A stretch of 13,831 nt of DNA from an uncultured Lachnospiraceae bacterium (GCA_934320895.1 CAKRFY010000052.1:1-13831), one strand, 5' to 3'; counted from the first letter of the stretch, positions 1 through 7,287 are shown. Translations and numbers: made by a program. Notes: generated from the sequence alone by a model not told the origin.

Positions 1-47
1 TTGTTCATCAAGTACCACGCCAATGAAATATGGGATTTCTTTCGCAT
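1..47 (-). CDS. N-terminal fragment of a leftward gene, possibly zinc-dependent phospholipase C-like
   Basis: Only the first 15 codons lie in the window, reading MRKKSHISLAWYLMN from an ATG at 47. A near-perfect ribosome binding site (AGGAGG at 58-53, five bases before the ATG) and a promoter further upstream make this a real gene start. From memory, the basic MRKKSHISLA opening resembles the start of clostridial proteins annotated as zinc-dependent phospholipase C family. That likeness rests on very few residues and the function is a weak guess. The gene is divergent from the CBS-domain gene at 378. Confidence 0.6.
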   Translation of the reverse strand, partial: MRKKSHISLAWYLMN

Positions 48-106
48 ATCATCCTCCTCACTGTGACATATACACGACTGACATCGCTGTCTTAATTTGT
101 AAGTAC

Positions 107-135
107 ATTGTACAACAACTTTGTAAATTATGCAA
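107..135 (-). promoter_or_regulatory. Putative promoter for the leftward gene at 47
   Basis: On the minus strand TTGCAT (135-130) is followed after exactly 17 bases by TACAAT (112-107). The -10 differs from consensus at one position and the -35 at three. Predicted transcription would start near 100 and give a leader of about 50 bases before the ATG at 47. The -35 lies in a sequence that recurs further upstream (see the direct repeat at 115-193). Confidence 0.5.
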
Positions 136-193
136 TAGTTTTCTGACAATTTTTCTTAACTTTTTATTAAAGTCCCACAACTTTGTATGCAAT
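115..193 (-). repeat. Short direct repeat around the leftward promoter
   Basis: The 11-mer ACAACTTTGTA occurs at 115-125 and 177-187. Read on the minus strand each copy is preceded by ATTGCAT: ATTGCAT directly followed by ACAAAGTTGT in the distal copy, and the same two blocks separated by five extra bases in the proximal copy, where TTGCAT is the -35 element. A further TTGCAT lies at 203-198. This could be a duplicated operator or a chance result of low complexity. Confidence 0.35.
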
Positions 194-209
194 TTATATG
201 CAAAATCAT

Positions 210-259
210 TTTAATACCATCAAGCAAGTAGCAGAGCGGATTGCGAATATTCGCTTGAC
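210..259 (+). repeat. Interspersed repeat, copy 1
   Basis: This 50-base element begins TTTAATACCATC, contains the 20-base core GCAGAGCGGATTGCGAATAT (231-250) and ends CGCTTGAC. The core is identical in copies at 7307-7371 and 9116-9161. Here 235-255 can form a 7-bp hairpin with one G-U pair and a 7-base loop, and 243-254 is a perfect palindrome. It points toward the CBS-domain gene at 378 but, unlike the other two copies, lies about 120 bases upstream of that start, before its promoter. Confidence 0.85.
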
Positions 260-298
260 CACTGCATAAATATATATTCAACTGCGTTTGTATTTCAC

Positions 299-327
299 TT
301 GACAACTACATAATCTATAGGTAAAAT
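299..327 (+). promoter_or_regulatory. Promoter of the CBS-domain membrane protein gene
   Basis: A consensus -35 TTGACA (299-304) is followed after 17 bases by TAAAAT (322-327), one mismatch from TATAAT. Predicted transcription starts near 334 and leaves a leader of about 44 bases before the TTG start at 378. It is the best sigma-A type promoter in the window. Confidence 0.7.
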
Positions 328-377
328 ATTGAGTGTTTATACATATTAAATAAATTTATTGATTGGAGTTGATTTTT

Positions 378-1709
378 TTGGATTCAAGTGACGCCTCGAA
401 ACTATTGATCTTACTTATATTGTTGTTTTTTTCTGCATTTTTTTCTTCAGCAGAAACATGCCTTACAACAGTAAACAAAATGCGTCTCAGTTCTATGGCA
501 GATGAGGGTAATAAAAGGGCCGCATTAGCCTTAAAGCTGATCAGTAACCAGACAAAAATGCTTAGTTCCATTTTAATAGGAAATAATATTGTCAATCTTT
601 CAGCATCTTCACTTGCCACCACATTTGCTATAAACCTGGCAAAAAAATCAGGTTTTTCTAATGCAACAAGCCTGATCACTGGTGCAGCTACAGGTGTTAT
701 CACCATACTAGTTATTATTTTTGGAGAGATTGTACCAAAATCAATAGCGACGATGAATGCTGATAAAATGTCACTTATTTATTCTAAACCGATTTATACA
801 CTTACTGTTGTGTTAAGTCCTTTTGCATATGTATTTGATAAATTTTCAAATCTGCTTTTGAAGATCTTTCATATTGATATTGCAAAGCAGCCGGCAATCA
901 CAGAAAATGAACTTAGAACTATTGTTGATGTAAGTCATAAAGAAGGTGTTATCGAAAGTGAAGAACGACAGATGATTACAAATGTTGTTGATTTTGGTGA
1001 TTCACTCGCTAAAGATGTTATGGTTCCAAAAATGGATGTAGAGTTTGTTGAACTGAATCTGACATACGATGAACTTATCGAAAGCTACTCAAAAGAAAAG
1101 TTTACACGTATGCCTGTATATGATGACAGCAGAGATAATGTAGTCGGTATCATAAACCTTAAAGATATCTTTTTCTACCAGGGAGATAAAAAAGATTTCA
1201 AGATTGCCGATGTGATGCGTGAAGCATATTTTACCTATGAGTATAAAAAAATATCAGAACTTTTCTTTGAAATGAAAGCTGCATCCATTCCTATGGCAAT
1301 CGTTCTTGACGAATATGGTTCTACATCAGGAATCCTCACTATAGAAGACCTGATAGAAGAAATCGTAGGCGAGATCAGAGATGAATATGATGCCAACGAG
1401 GAAGACGACATTACTAAAACTGATGATGGCGATTATATTATACTTGGTGTTGCTAAACTTGATGATATAGATGAAGCCCTTGGCATTAAAATAGAATCTG
1501 AAGACTATGATTCCATTGCCGGACATATCATAAATCTTTTAGATCACTTTCCTGATGCGGGTGAAACTGTATCCGATGATTATGCAGAGTACACCGTTCT
1601 TGAAGCGGCAAAAAATCATATAGATAAAGTCAAACTTCATCTTCTTCCAAGAAATGATGAAAATGATAATGATCTTAATAATAACGAAAAAGAAGCACAT
1701 GTCATATAG
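378..1709 (+). CDS. CNNM/HlyC-CorC family membrane protein with CBS pair
   Basis: A 443-residue integral membrane protein of the hemolysin C/CorC-like family, linked in characterised relatives to Mg2+/Co2+ export; none is shown to be a true hemolysin here. Residues 1-185 form the DUF21/CNNM transmembrane region, with the hallmark SAFFSSAET at 19-27 and GEIVPK at 116-121. Two CBS domains follow (about 210-270 and 275-335, with VMVPKMD at 215-220 and the conserved GILTIEDLIEEIVGEI). A CorC/HlyC C-terminal domain spans about 350-425. The start is taken as TTG at 378: the only Shine-Dalgarno match, GGAG at 365-368, lies nine bases before it, while the upstream in-frame TTG at 363 overlaps that site. 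It is monocistronic, with its own promoter at 299-327, and its last codons form one arm of a terminator. Confidence 0.92.
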   Translation: MDSSDASKLLILLILLFFSAFFSSAETCLTTVNKMRLSSMADEGNKRAALALKLISNQTKMLSSILIGNNIVNLSASSLATTFAINLAKKSGFSNATSLITGAATGVITILVIIFGEIVPKSIATMNADKMSLIYSKPIYTLTVVLSPFAYVFDKFSNLLLKIFHIDIAKQPAITENELRTIVDVSHKEGVIESEERQMITNVVDFGDSLAKDVMVPKMDVEFVELNLTYDELIESYSKEKFTRMPVYDDSRDNVVGIINLKDIFFYQGDKKDFKIADVMREAYFTYEYKKISELFFEMKAASIPMAIVLDEYGSTSGILTIEDLIEEIVGEIRDEYDANEEDDITKTDDGDYIILGVAKLDDIDEALGIKIESEDYDSIAGHIINLLDHFPDAGETVSDDYAEYTVLEAAKNHIDKVKLHLLPRNDENDNDLNNNEKEAHVI

Positions 1710-1725
1710 ACTGTGCTTCTTTTTC
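1686..1725. terminator. Bidirectional terminator between convergent genes
   Basis: A perfect 14-bp inverted repeat (GAAAAAGAAGCACA at 1686-1699, its complement at 1712-1725) with a 12-base loop. Each arm ends in an A or T run, so it can act as an intrinsic terminator on both strands. The left arm is inside the last codons of the CBS-domain gene, whose TAG is at 1707-1709; the minus-strand beta-helix gene ends at 1736. Confidence 0.9.
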
Positions 1726-1735
1726 ATTGTCATAT

Positions 1736-3589
1736 TTATGATATATTTTCAGGTTTACAATCTTCAAACAGGCACTTCTCTATATGCTGTCCTACCTGTC
1801 TGTCAATAGCTCCTCCACCCGTCTCGGCTATACACCGCTTAAAATTACAATGCTCCACAGAGCCACTTCTTCCATACATTAACACCCCAGCACCTATTTT
1901 AGCGCGACAGTTGACAAATACACATTTTTCTATTTCTCCTCCCTGAGTATATACTGCACCATCCTGACAAAAATTAAATATACACTCCTTTATCGAAGGT
2001 CTATATGCATTAAATACCGCCCTTCCTCCAAATGTATTTCTAAACAATGAATTTTTTAAAATTATCTTTGTACCTTTGACATTTATTCCACCTGTCTTAA
2101 GTGCTCCATCAAATTCACAATTTAATATTTCACATTTTTTTGCATTTTCAAGATAAAGCATATCTGATTCCTGCAGGTAGTTGCATATAACTCTTGCATG
2201 TTTCATATTTATACTGCCAGCACATCTTATCGGATAATTAAGATAAAGCGAAGCTTTTAAAATATTCAGACAACCTGTGGTCTCTACATAGACCGGACAA
2301 TCGATTATCGTGGATTTGTCTATCAGCATTTCTCCAGAAATTTTCAACTCACCACGCTTTGACACAACCTGAACAAACTCCGCACCTGTAGGATGACATG
2401 CTATATATTCAAATTCATTATCATCTGCTGAAGCTATCCCTGAATAAAATACTGCTGCACCATATTCAGCAACATTGCAATTTGTAAAGTGACATTTACT
2501 TAACCTCACAGACTCCGCGGCAAATACAGCACCTCCACGTTTTGCCTCACAATCTGAGAAACGGCACTCACTTATTCTGCCATCTCCGCCACTTGCCATT
2601 ATAGCGCCACCATCCTCCGGTGAATAACAACGACTGAACTGGCTCTTTGTTATATCAAGCTTCTTCCCCCAAAAACGTATTGCAGCTCCTCTTGTCGTAT
2701 GATATATATTTGACTCCTTAACAGTAACCTCTCCTGCCTCTGCTCTGATAAACATTCCATAATTTCTGCAGTCAACCTCACAATGCTCGATCAATACTCT
2801 GCTGTAATCATCCTTAATATTTATGCACGCCCTATGACTGTCACTTTTTCTTATGATCTTACTGTTTATAACTTCGAGACTTCCTCCATCCAGCAATATA
2901 TTTCCATATACTCTCACAAGTGCGTGATCGAAAATAAGTTTTGTTCCTCTGGTCAAAACAATATCATCATATATCTGGCATCTGTCAGTTATTCTTAATT
3001 CTTTCTTCTCATTTATATCTCTCTGTGTACACTCAACGGACTCATAAATCTGTAAAGCAAAATACTTAAGGTCAATAAGTTCTATTTTGGGATAAAGATT
3101 TTTTATTATCTGTGCAATTTCAAAACATTCCTTATTGTCATCGCCAAAAGCAGATATTATAAATTTTTTTATTATTTCGTAAATCTGCTCCGATATTCCT
3201 AACTTTCTTGCAAATTTTGATGCAAATTCATTTTCCTCAGTCGATATTATATTATCTGCCATGGCAACATTTACTAAATCCATGAGAAAGATTATCTTTT
3301 CCTTACCTGTCTTTAAATTTTCCAGAATATAGCTAAATACCGTTTCATACTCTTTCAGATTTCTAAGAGCCCATGCTATATCGCCTGAGTTCATTTTTAA
3401 CCCGTACTTCATAAGACGCTCTAACTCAAAGTTATTTAGCGGCTTGATATTTTTGTTTAGCTTTGCCTCCATTATCACAGCAGATGTATACATTACTTTA
3501 AACTCTGTGTTATATGAGCAAAAAGGATGTTTAGGTGTAAGAAATATCTTTCGTCTGCAATTAAATTTCGTTAATATATCTATAACCAT
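1736..3589 (-). CDS. TerB-like domain plus Cys-rich right-handed beta-helix protein, larger paralogue
   Basis: A 617-residue protein without signal peptide or membrane segment, so probably cytoplasmic. Residues about 97-148 look like a TerB-type helical domain, with FLMDLVNVAMADNIISTEEN carrying Asp104, Asp112 and acidic residues at 118-121 before a second helix pair. Residues about 200-610 are short repeats typical of a parallel beta-helix, with pattern CxFxxCxAxxGGA and recurrent GGAI, GGAV and YGAAV turns. The Cys ladder resembles the GGA(I/L/V) motifs of Pmp-type proteins, but nothing indicates export. The start is ATG at 3589, sharing one base with the upstream gene's TGA (TGATG); a GTG at 3592 is an alternative. 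The first 40 residues match no domain I recognise and may not all be native. The gene is translationally coupled to its smaller paralogue. Function unknown; TerB proteins are linked by family to membrane-associated stress or ion systems. Confidence 0.85.
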   Translation of the reverse strand: MVIDILTKFNCRRKIFLTPKHPFCSYNTEFKVMYTSAVIMEAKLNKNIKPLNNFELERLMKYGLKMNSGDIAWALRNLKEYETVFSYILENLKTGKEKIIFLMDLVNVAMADNIISTEENEFASKFARKLGISEQIYEIIKKFIISAFGDDNKECFEIAQIIKNLYPKIELIDLKYFALQIYESVECTQRDINEKKELRITDRCQIYDDIVLTRGTKLIFDHALVRVYGNILLDGGSLEVINSKIIRKSDSHRACINIKDDYSRVLIEHCEVDCRNYGMFIRAEAGEVTVKESNIYHTTRGAAIRFWGKKLDITKSQFSRCYSPEDGGAIMASGGDGRISECRFSDCEAKRGGAVFAAESVRLSKCHFTNCNVAEYGAAVFYSGIASADDNEFEYIACHPTGAEFVQVVSKRGELKISGEMLIDKSTIIDCPVYVETTGCLNILKASLYLNYPIRCAGSINMKHARVICNYLQESDMLYLENAKKCEILNCEFDGALKTGGINVKGTKIILKNSLFRNTFGGRAVFNAYRPSIKECIFNFCQDGAVYTQGGEIEKCVFVNCRAKIGAGVLMYGRSGSVEHCNFKRCIAETGGGAIDRQVGQHIEKCLFEDCKPENIS

Positions 3590-4872
3590 CACACACTCCC
3601 CCTCTTCTCAATACGCTGTATCTCAAAGTCATCATCATATACATTAAATATCTGGCTCTCCTCTGGCACACATTTTTTACAACTACAGTTTTTCACAAAC
3701 TGGCCAAATTTCTGATATTTAAAATAAATAGCTGCTCCAAGATATCTTGCTTTACATTCATCAAAAACACAATTTTCACACTTTACATTACCTATAGATT
3801 CAGAATACACTGCTGCTCCATATTCAGCTTCGCAGTTTGTAAACTCACAATTTTCTATCTCAACTCTTGCACCATTATATAAGGCCAGCGCACCATCATC
3901 ACAATTTATAAAACGACATCTTGATATAACCGCTGATCTCCCATAAAATGCTAATGCCCTGTTTCTTGCAATATTATTTATTATGGTATCAGACACGATA
4001 AGACGCCCTGATGTCTGTTTCATAAATCCCGTAAATTTTCCACAATCGATAAAGGAATCTGAAATCTGTACTATAGCTGCATTGTCAATACGCAGAAAAT
4101 ACTCGTATCCATTTTTAAGAACCCTTATCCTTGTGTTATACAGCCTTACCCTGCCTCCGTCAGCAATTATACCTCCATATATTTTCAAAATTCCACCATT
4201 CATCAAAAGTGAGCCTCCACGCTCAACCTTTATATCGCCATTTACAATAGTAGGTTTGTCTATCACAAATGTCTTTCCTGCTTTTACAACAATGTCATCA
4301 TATTCTTCTTTCAATGTAAAGTCCGGGAAAAAATATGTAAGTATAGAATATCTTATATCATACCCCTTTTTTCTGAACGTATTGTATAACTCAGTTGCTT
4401 TTTCAACATCTTTTCTTGATGCACAATCACTAAACCCTTCAAAAAATTCTCTTTCTATGTCAGAAAATCTGAATATCTGCTGGTAATAATCAAGTATCTT
4501 TTCACAATAGTCCTGTGACCACAATGACAGTTGATATATCTTATACAGATCAAACATAAAACAATACTGCACTTCTTTTTCTTTTAACTTTTCAATACAT
4601 TCTGTCAGTCTGAAGTCAAAATAATTATTTATATCAGTTATAACCTGCTCTCTGCCTTTTTGAGATATGCAAAGTTTATCAAGTATTGTGTCAAAATAAT
4701 CCTGAAGCTCCATCATTGCTTTCATATTGCCCAGTGCCATTACTCCAAGACCAAAAACATATAAATATCTAAAAGAGTCCTCACACCCTATCATAGGATG
4801 ATTCACCCACTCAAGTTCACTCTGTCGTTTTTTCAAGTGATTTAAAATATCTAAATTGCCCCCATTTTCCAT
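3589..4872 (-). CDS. Divergent TerB-like domain plus right-handed beta-helix protein, smaller paralogue
   Basis: A 427-residue protein, no signal peptide. Residues 1-190 are helical; the segment 103-148 (YCFMFDLYKIYQL, then a helix ending EREFFEGF) aligns by eye with the TerB-like stretch of the downstream protein but lacks most of its acidic residues. The beta-helix begins near 191 with YDDIVVKAG, matching YDDIVLTRG in the larger paralogue, and runs to about 410 with CRFINC, CEFTNC and CVFDEC coils and YGAAVY/LGAAIY turns. A strong AGGGGAGG site precedes the ATG at 4872. The gene heads a two-gene unit with the larger paralogue and has a candidate promoter at 4961-4969. The shared architecture and adjacency imply gene duplication. 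Function unknown. Confidence 0.85.
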   Translation of the reverse strand: MENGGNLDILNHLKKRQSELEWVNHPMIGCEDSFRYLYVFGLGVMALGNMKAMMELQDYFDTILDKLCISQKGREQVITDINNYFDFRLTECIEKLKEKEVQYCFMFDLYKIYQLSLWSQDYCEKILDYYQQIFRFSDIEREFFEGFSDCASRKDVEKATELYNTFRKKGYDIRYSILTYFFPDFTLKEEYDDIVVKAGKTFVIDKPTIVNGDIKVERGGSLLMNGGILKIYGGIIADGGRVRLYNTRIRVLKNGYEYFLRIDNAAIVQISDSFIDCGKFTGFMKQTSGRLIVSDTIINNIARNRALAFYGRSAVISRCRFINCDDGALALYNGARVEIENCEFTNCEAEYGAAVYSESIGNVKCENCVFDECKARYLGAAIYFKYQKFGQFVKNCSCKKCVPEESQIFNVYDDDFEIQRIEKRGSV

Positions 4873-4917
4873 AGCAATCCTCCCCTTACAACAGATTATA
4901 TTATTATTATTTATCCA

Positions 4918-4955
4918 CGAAGACAGCTAATCTTGTTTTAAAACTACTATCTTCG
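4918..4955 (-). promoter_or_regulatory. 5' leader hairpin of the beta-helix gene pair
   Basis: On the minus strand CGAAGATAG (4955-4947) pairs with CTGTCTTCG (4926-4918), nine pairs including one G-U, with a 20-base loop. It would lie at or within a few bases of the 5' end of a transcript started from the -10 at 4966-4961, as seen for stabilising 5' stem-loops. Regulatory meaning is inferred. Confidence 0.4.
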
Positions 4956-4960
4956 CGAAT

Positions 4961-4969
4961 ATTATAACA
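4961..4969 (-). promoter_or_regulatory. Extended -10 promoter of the beta-helix gene pair
   Basis: The minus strand reads TGTTATAAT at 4969-4961, a perfect TATAAT with the TGn extension. No good -35 hexamer is present at 16-18 bases, which is tolerated by extended -10 promoters. It lies in the 152-base gap between the MinD-like gene and the beta-helix pair. No strong terminator was seen in that gap, so read-through from upstream is also possible. Confidence 0.5.
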
Positions 4970-5024
4970 CATTTTTTGTGCAGAAATGAGGATTTATATG
5001 AATTTATTTTTTCTTTGGACATTC

Positions 5025-5918
5025 TCAAAACATTCCAAATTCATTCATACTATTTTTACACAAGGCATCTATATAACTTTGTCTTCTCTGATACTCCTTT
5101 TTCTTTTTGACCTCACTTATCATATCCAATACCACAACCGCACTCTTTTTGCACTGATTCATAAAATATTCATTTTCTAATCTCACCTTTCCGGTATAAT
5201 TATAATTTAAGAAATGCTGCAGTTTTCCATTTATCAGCGCATCATTAAATTCTACATTATAGGGTATGACACCAATTTTATTTCTTGGAACATTGTATTC
5301 ATAACATATCCTTTTACGAGTCCACCTTTTTTCAGGTTGATACTTGCCGATAATATATACAGCCTTTTCTTTAAGTGATGTGTAATTTTCAAAAAAATCG
5401 TATATTTTTTTAGGATCCTGAGACAGATTTACTACCACAATATCTGCATCATACAAAATATGTTTTGTGCTTAGATTCTGATTTGATTCAGTATCAATAA
5501 ACACATAATCTCCAACTCTCTCCAGCATTTTAAATAATTCATTGTGAACAAGACTGAAATCATAATTAAATACCTCCTTGTTAAAAACCATTCCCGAAGG
5601 TAATAGAAACATATTAGATAATAATAGATCTATTGTTGAACTTTTGACTATTTCATCATGCGTTTCCCCGATAAAAATTCTCTTTAGTATATGCTCCAAA
5701 CCATATTTTACATAATACCCTCCCGTTTCTCTTAAAAACTCTATTTTCTCCTGTTGTACGAGAACTGCCTCCAGCCCTCTGTCTCTGTTAAAATGATTCT
5801 CTAGTAATATCTCCCTGATCATTCCTGATTTTTTCAAAGAAATCATTGATGTTATGCACGCCATATTTGATGTAACACACATATCCCTTCCGCCATTGCT
5901 CCAAAAAGCTATTTTCAT
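5025..5918 (-). CDS. MinD/ParA-like P-loop protein with degenerate Walker A motif
   Basis: A 297-residue protein shaped like the SIMIBI/ParA-MinD-TadZ fold. It opens MKIAFWSNGGRDMCVTSNMA: the P-loop position has SNGGRDMCVTSN (7-18) where active ParA proteins have KGGxGKT, so both signature lysines are missing. A Walker B-like VFIDTE, then VVVNLSQDP, and a late VIPYNVEFNDALINGK segment fit the C-terminal half of that fold. The start is ATG 5918, preceded by GAGGAG; an in-frame TTG six codons upstream overlaps that site. No pilus, secretion or chromosome-partition genes are nearby, so a TadZ role is not supported by context. The nearest downstream genes are the beta-helix pair. It may bind nucleotide without normal hydrolysis, or use a variant P-loop. 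Confidence 0.75.
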   Translation of the reverse strand: MKIAFWSNGGRDMCVTSNMACITSMISLKKSGMIREILLENHFNRDRGLEAVLVQQEKIEFLRETGGYYVKYGLEHILKRIFIGETHDEIVKSSTIDLLLSNMFLLPSGMVFNKEVFNYDFSLVHNELFKMLERVGDYVFIDTESNQNLSTKHILYDADIVVVNLSQDPKKIYDFFENYTSLKEKAVYIIGKYQPEKRWTRKRICYEYNVPRNKIGVIPYNVEFNDALINGKLQHFLNYNYTGKVRLENEYFMNQCKKSAVVVLDMISEVKKKKEYQRRQSYIDALCKNSMNEFGMF

Positions 5919-6000
5919 TCTTCTCCTCTTCTCCAATCATCTTATTTTTTACCCACCAATTTTTCCTTCCATTTTTAACAGTTTCATACCCGTATTTGTA

Positions 6001-6029
6001 ATAATAAAGAGTTTTTTATAACATGTAAA
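6001..6029 (-). promoter_or_regulatory. Promoter of the MinD-like gene
   Basis: The minus strand has TTTACA (6029-6024), a 17-base spacer and TATTAT (6006-6001), each hexamer one mismatch from consensus. Transcription would start near 5994, about 75 bases before the ATG at 5918. ACATGT occurs just upstream and again overlapping the -35, a possible small operator. Confidence 0.55.
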
Positions 6030-6104
6030 GAACTTTTTGACATGTTTTCGACACATTTATATCTTTCTCCATTATTCACAAATTTTTATACAATTTTTCT
6101 ACAA

Positions 6105-6134
6105 AACAAAAAAAATGTCACCGCTTGAGCGACA
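6105..6134 (-). terminator. Terminator of the FliB-like gene
   Basis: On the minus strand TGTCGCT and GGTGACA (6134-6116) form a 7-pair stem with two G-U pairs and loop CAAGC, followed at once by eight T residues and then GTTTT. It lies about 40 bases after the FliB-like stop codon and before the MinD-like promoter, separating the two transcription units. Confidence 0.75.
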
Positions 6135-6175
6135 CTTTTCTCGTATTTCAAGATATATTATTTTTCTTTTCGTCA

Positions 6176-7135
6176 TTATGCTAAATTTTTCAATATTTTT
6201 TTGTGCATAATGCTACTACTCATTTTACCATGTACAGCGGTCTTATAAACCCAATGCACAGACTGAACTATATCCTGCTTAAAATCTTTATTTTTATTCT
6301 GAGTAAGACTAAACATAATAACCCTGTTCATAATAATCTCGCCTGCTATCTGATATGTTCTTTCAGACGCACTATGCTCACTTTTCTCATACATATCTGT
6401 TAATATTCGATATATACTATAATTTTTTTCAAATCTAAGCAGCATTTCATCATACGACTTAGCAAATTCATCATACTTTTTCTTAAACAACACACCATCC
6501 ATCTGTTCTTCATAAACATCAAAACTGCCATCAATATATATACAATCATTACAATTTATTATCAGGTCAAGTGCAATATCTGCAAAGTCATAAAATAATT
6601 CACACAATCTGTCAGTTATTCTAAAATACTTTTCCCTTATCTGTTCCATCAACTCATTAAATTTATGAATTTCTTCTGACAACTGCGGTATTTTACTTGT
6701 AACTAATGGATATAATTTCTTATCATCCGCCATCTCATACCAGATATTATCATGTTCACAAAGCCACTCTATTACAACAGGACATGATGCCGCCATTGAA
6801 AGAAGCATATTATCCTCACTTTTAAATGACAATCTCGGATATTTACGACAAGTGTTACACAACATCTCTTCATCAGAGTTTCTCTGTATACGACACAACC
6901 CATCATTGTCAAGCATCGCACAATCACCATTAGCCATGTTTTTAAATGAACATATACCATCTTTATATACTATGTTTGATAATATGTCATCTCTCAATAT
7001 CTTATTTTTAAGATTTTCAAATCTGTCATAGGCATCCCCATCCACAACTATTTTCCAACCGCTACAGCATGTTGCCTTGCATTGTCCTGCAATACACTTA
7101 AAACCATTGTACGCTCCAAATACATAAATTTTCAT
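6176..7135 (-). CDS. FliB-family cysteine-rich protein (flagellin lysine-N-methylase-like)
   Basis: A 319-residue protein with the FliB/YkgJ-type N-terminal cysteine cluster: C14, C19, C23 and C24 (ending CCSGW), then C62, C72, C81, C93 and C96, followed by RKYPR at 97-101. Known FliB proteins N-methylate flagellin lysines and have been described as Fe-S dependent. Here all the expected N-terminal cysteines are visible, whereas the C-terminal half (about 130-319) is poorly conserved and the protein is shorter than Salmonella FliB (about 400 residues). No flagellar gene is in the window, so the substrate is unknown and another protein or small molecule is possible. Its ATG shares the A of the preceding microprotein's TGA (TGATG), and only a GGAG 11 bases upstream serves as ribosome site, which suggests translational coupling. 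Confidence 0.75.
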   Translation of the reverse strand: MKIYVFGAYNGFKCIAGQCKATCCSGWKIVVDGDAYDRFENLKNKILRDDILSNIVYKDGICSFKNMANGDCAMLDNDGLCRIQRNSDEEMLCNTCRKYPRLSFKSEDNMLLSMAASCPVVIEWLCEHDNIWYEMADDKKLYPLVTSKIPQLSEEIHKFNELMEQIREKYFRITDRLCELFYDFADIALDLIINCNDCIYIDGSFDVYEEQMDGVLFKKKYDEFAKSYDEMLLRFEKNYSIYRILTDMYEKSEHSASERTYQIAGEIIMNRVIMFSLTQNKNKDFKQDIVQSVHWVYKTAVHGKMSSSIMHKKILKNLA

Positions 7136-7287
7136 CAGAATATAAGCTCCGATTTATCTTTAAGAAGCCTTGCTCCTTTTGCAATAAATAATACCCCTGT
7201 CGTAATCCCTGAAATTATAAGCAATATTCCCATCACGAGATTAAATGAACCCACAGACTTCATAGTTTTGTATATCTTTTCTCCCAT
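7135..7287 (-). CDS. 50-residue single-pass membrane microprotein
   Basis: A short open frame from ATG 7287 to TGA 7137-7135, with a perfect AGGAGG (7298-7293) five bases before the start. It reads MGEKIYKTMKSVGSFNLVMG, then a hydrophobic stretch of about 20 residues (15-36, with a GILLIISGITTGVLF core), then KGARLLKDKSELIF. This predicts one membrane helix flanked by positive charge. The stop overlaps the FliB-like start by one base. I believe similar small proteins occur in Lachnospiraceae but know of no assigned function. The pairing suggests it recruits or regulates the FliB-like protein at the membrane. The repeat copy 2 lies directly upstream. Confidence 0.8.
   Translation of the reverse strand: MGEKIYKTMKSVGSFNLVMGILLIISGITTGVLFIAKGARLLKDKSELIF

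Noticed and set aside
23..214. Plus-strand 63-codon frame at the left edge
   Set aside because: It runs antisense across the leftward gene start and its promoter, with no Shine-Dalgarno site and low-complexity content.
255..278. TTGACC of repeat copy 1 with TATATT as a second promoter
   Set aside because: The spacing is only 12 bases; the promoter at 299-327 is far better.
363..377. TTG at 363 as start of the CBS-domain protein
   Set aside because: The GGAG at 365-368 overlaps this codon and cannot serve it; the TTG at 378 has proper spacing and gives a family-like N-terminus.
3983..4486. Plus-strand 167-codon open frame
   Set aside because: It is antisense to the smaller beta-helix gene, has no ribosome site, and is explained by the base composition of the real coding strand.
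1736..4872. Beta-helix proteins as secreted adhesins or autotransporter-like proteins
   Set aside because: Neither has a signal peptide, membrane segment or cell-wall anchor despite GGA(I/V) motifs like those of Pmp proteins.
4951..4964. CGCGAATATT near the beta-helix promoter as a fourth repeat copy
   Set aside because: Only GCGAATATT is shared; the rest of the core and both ends are missing.
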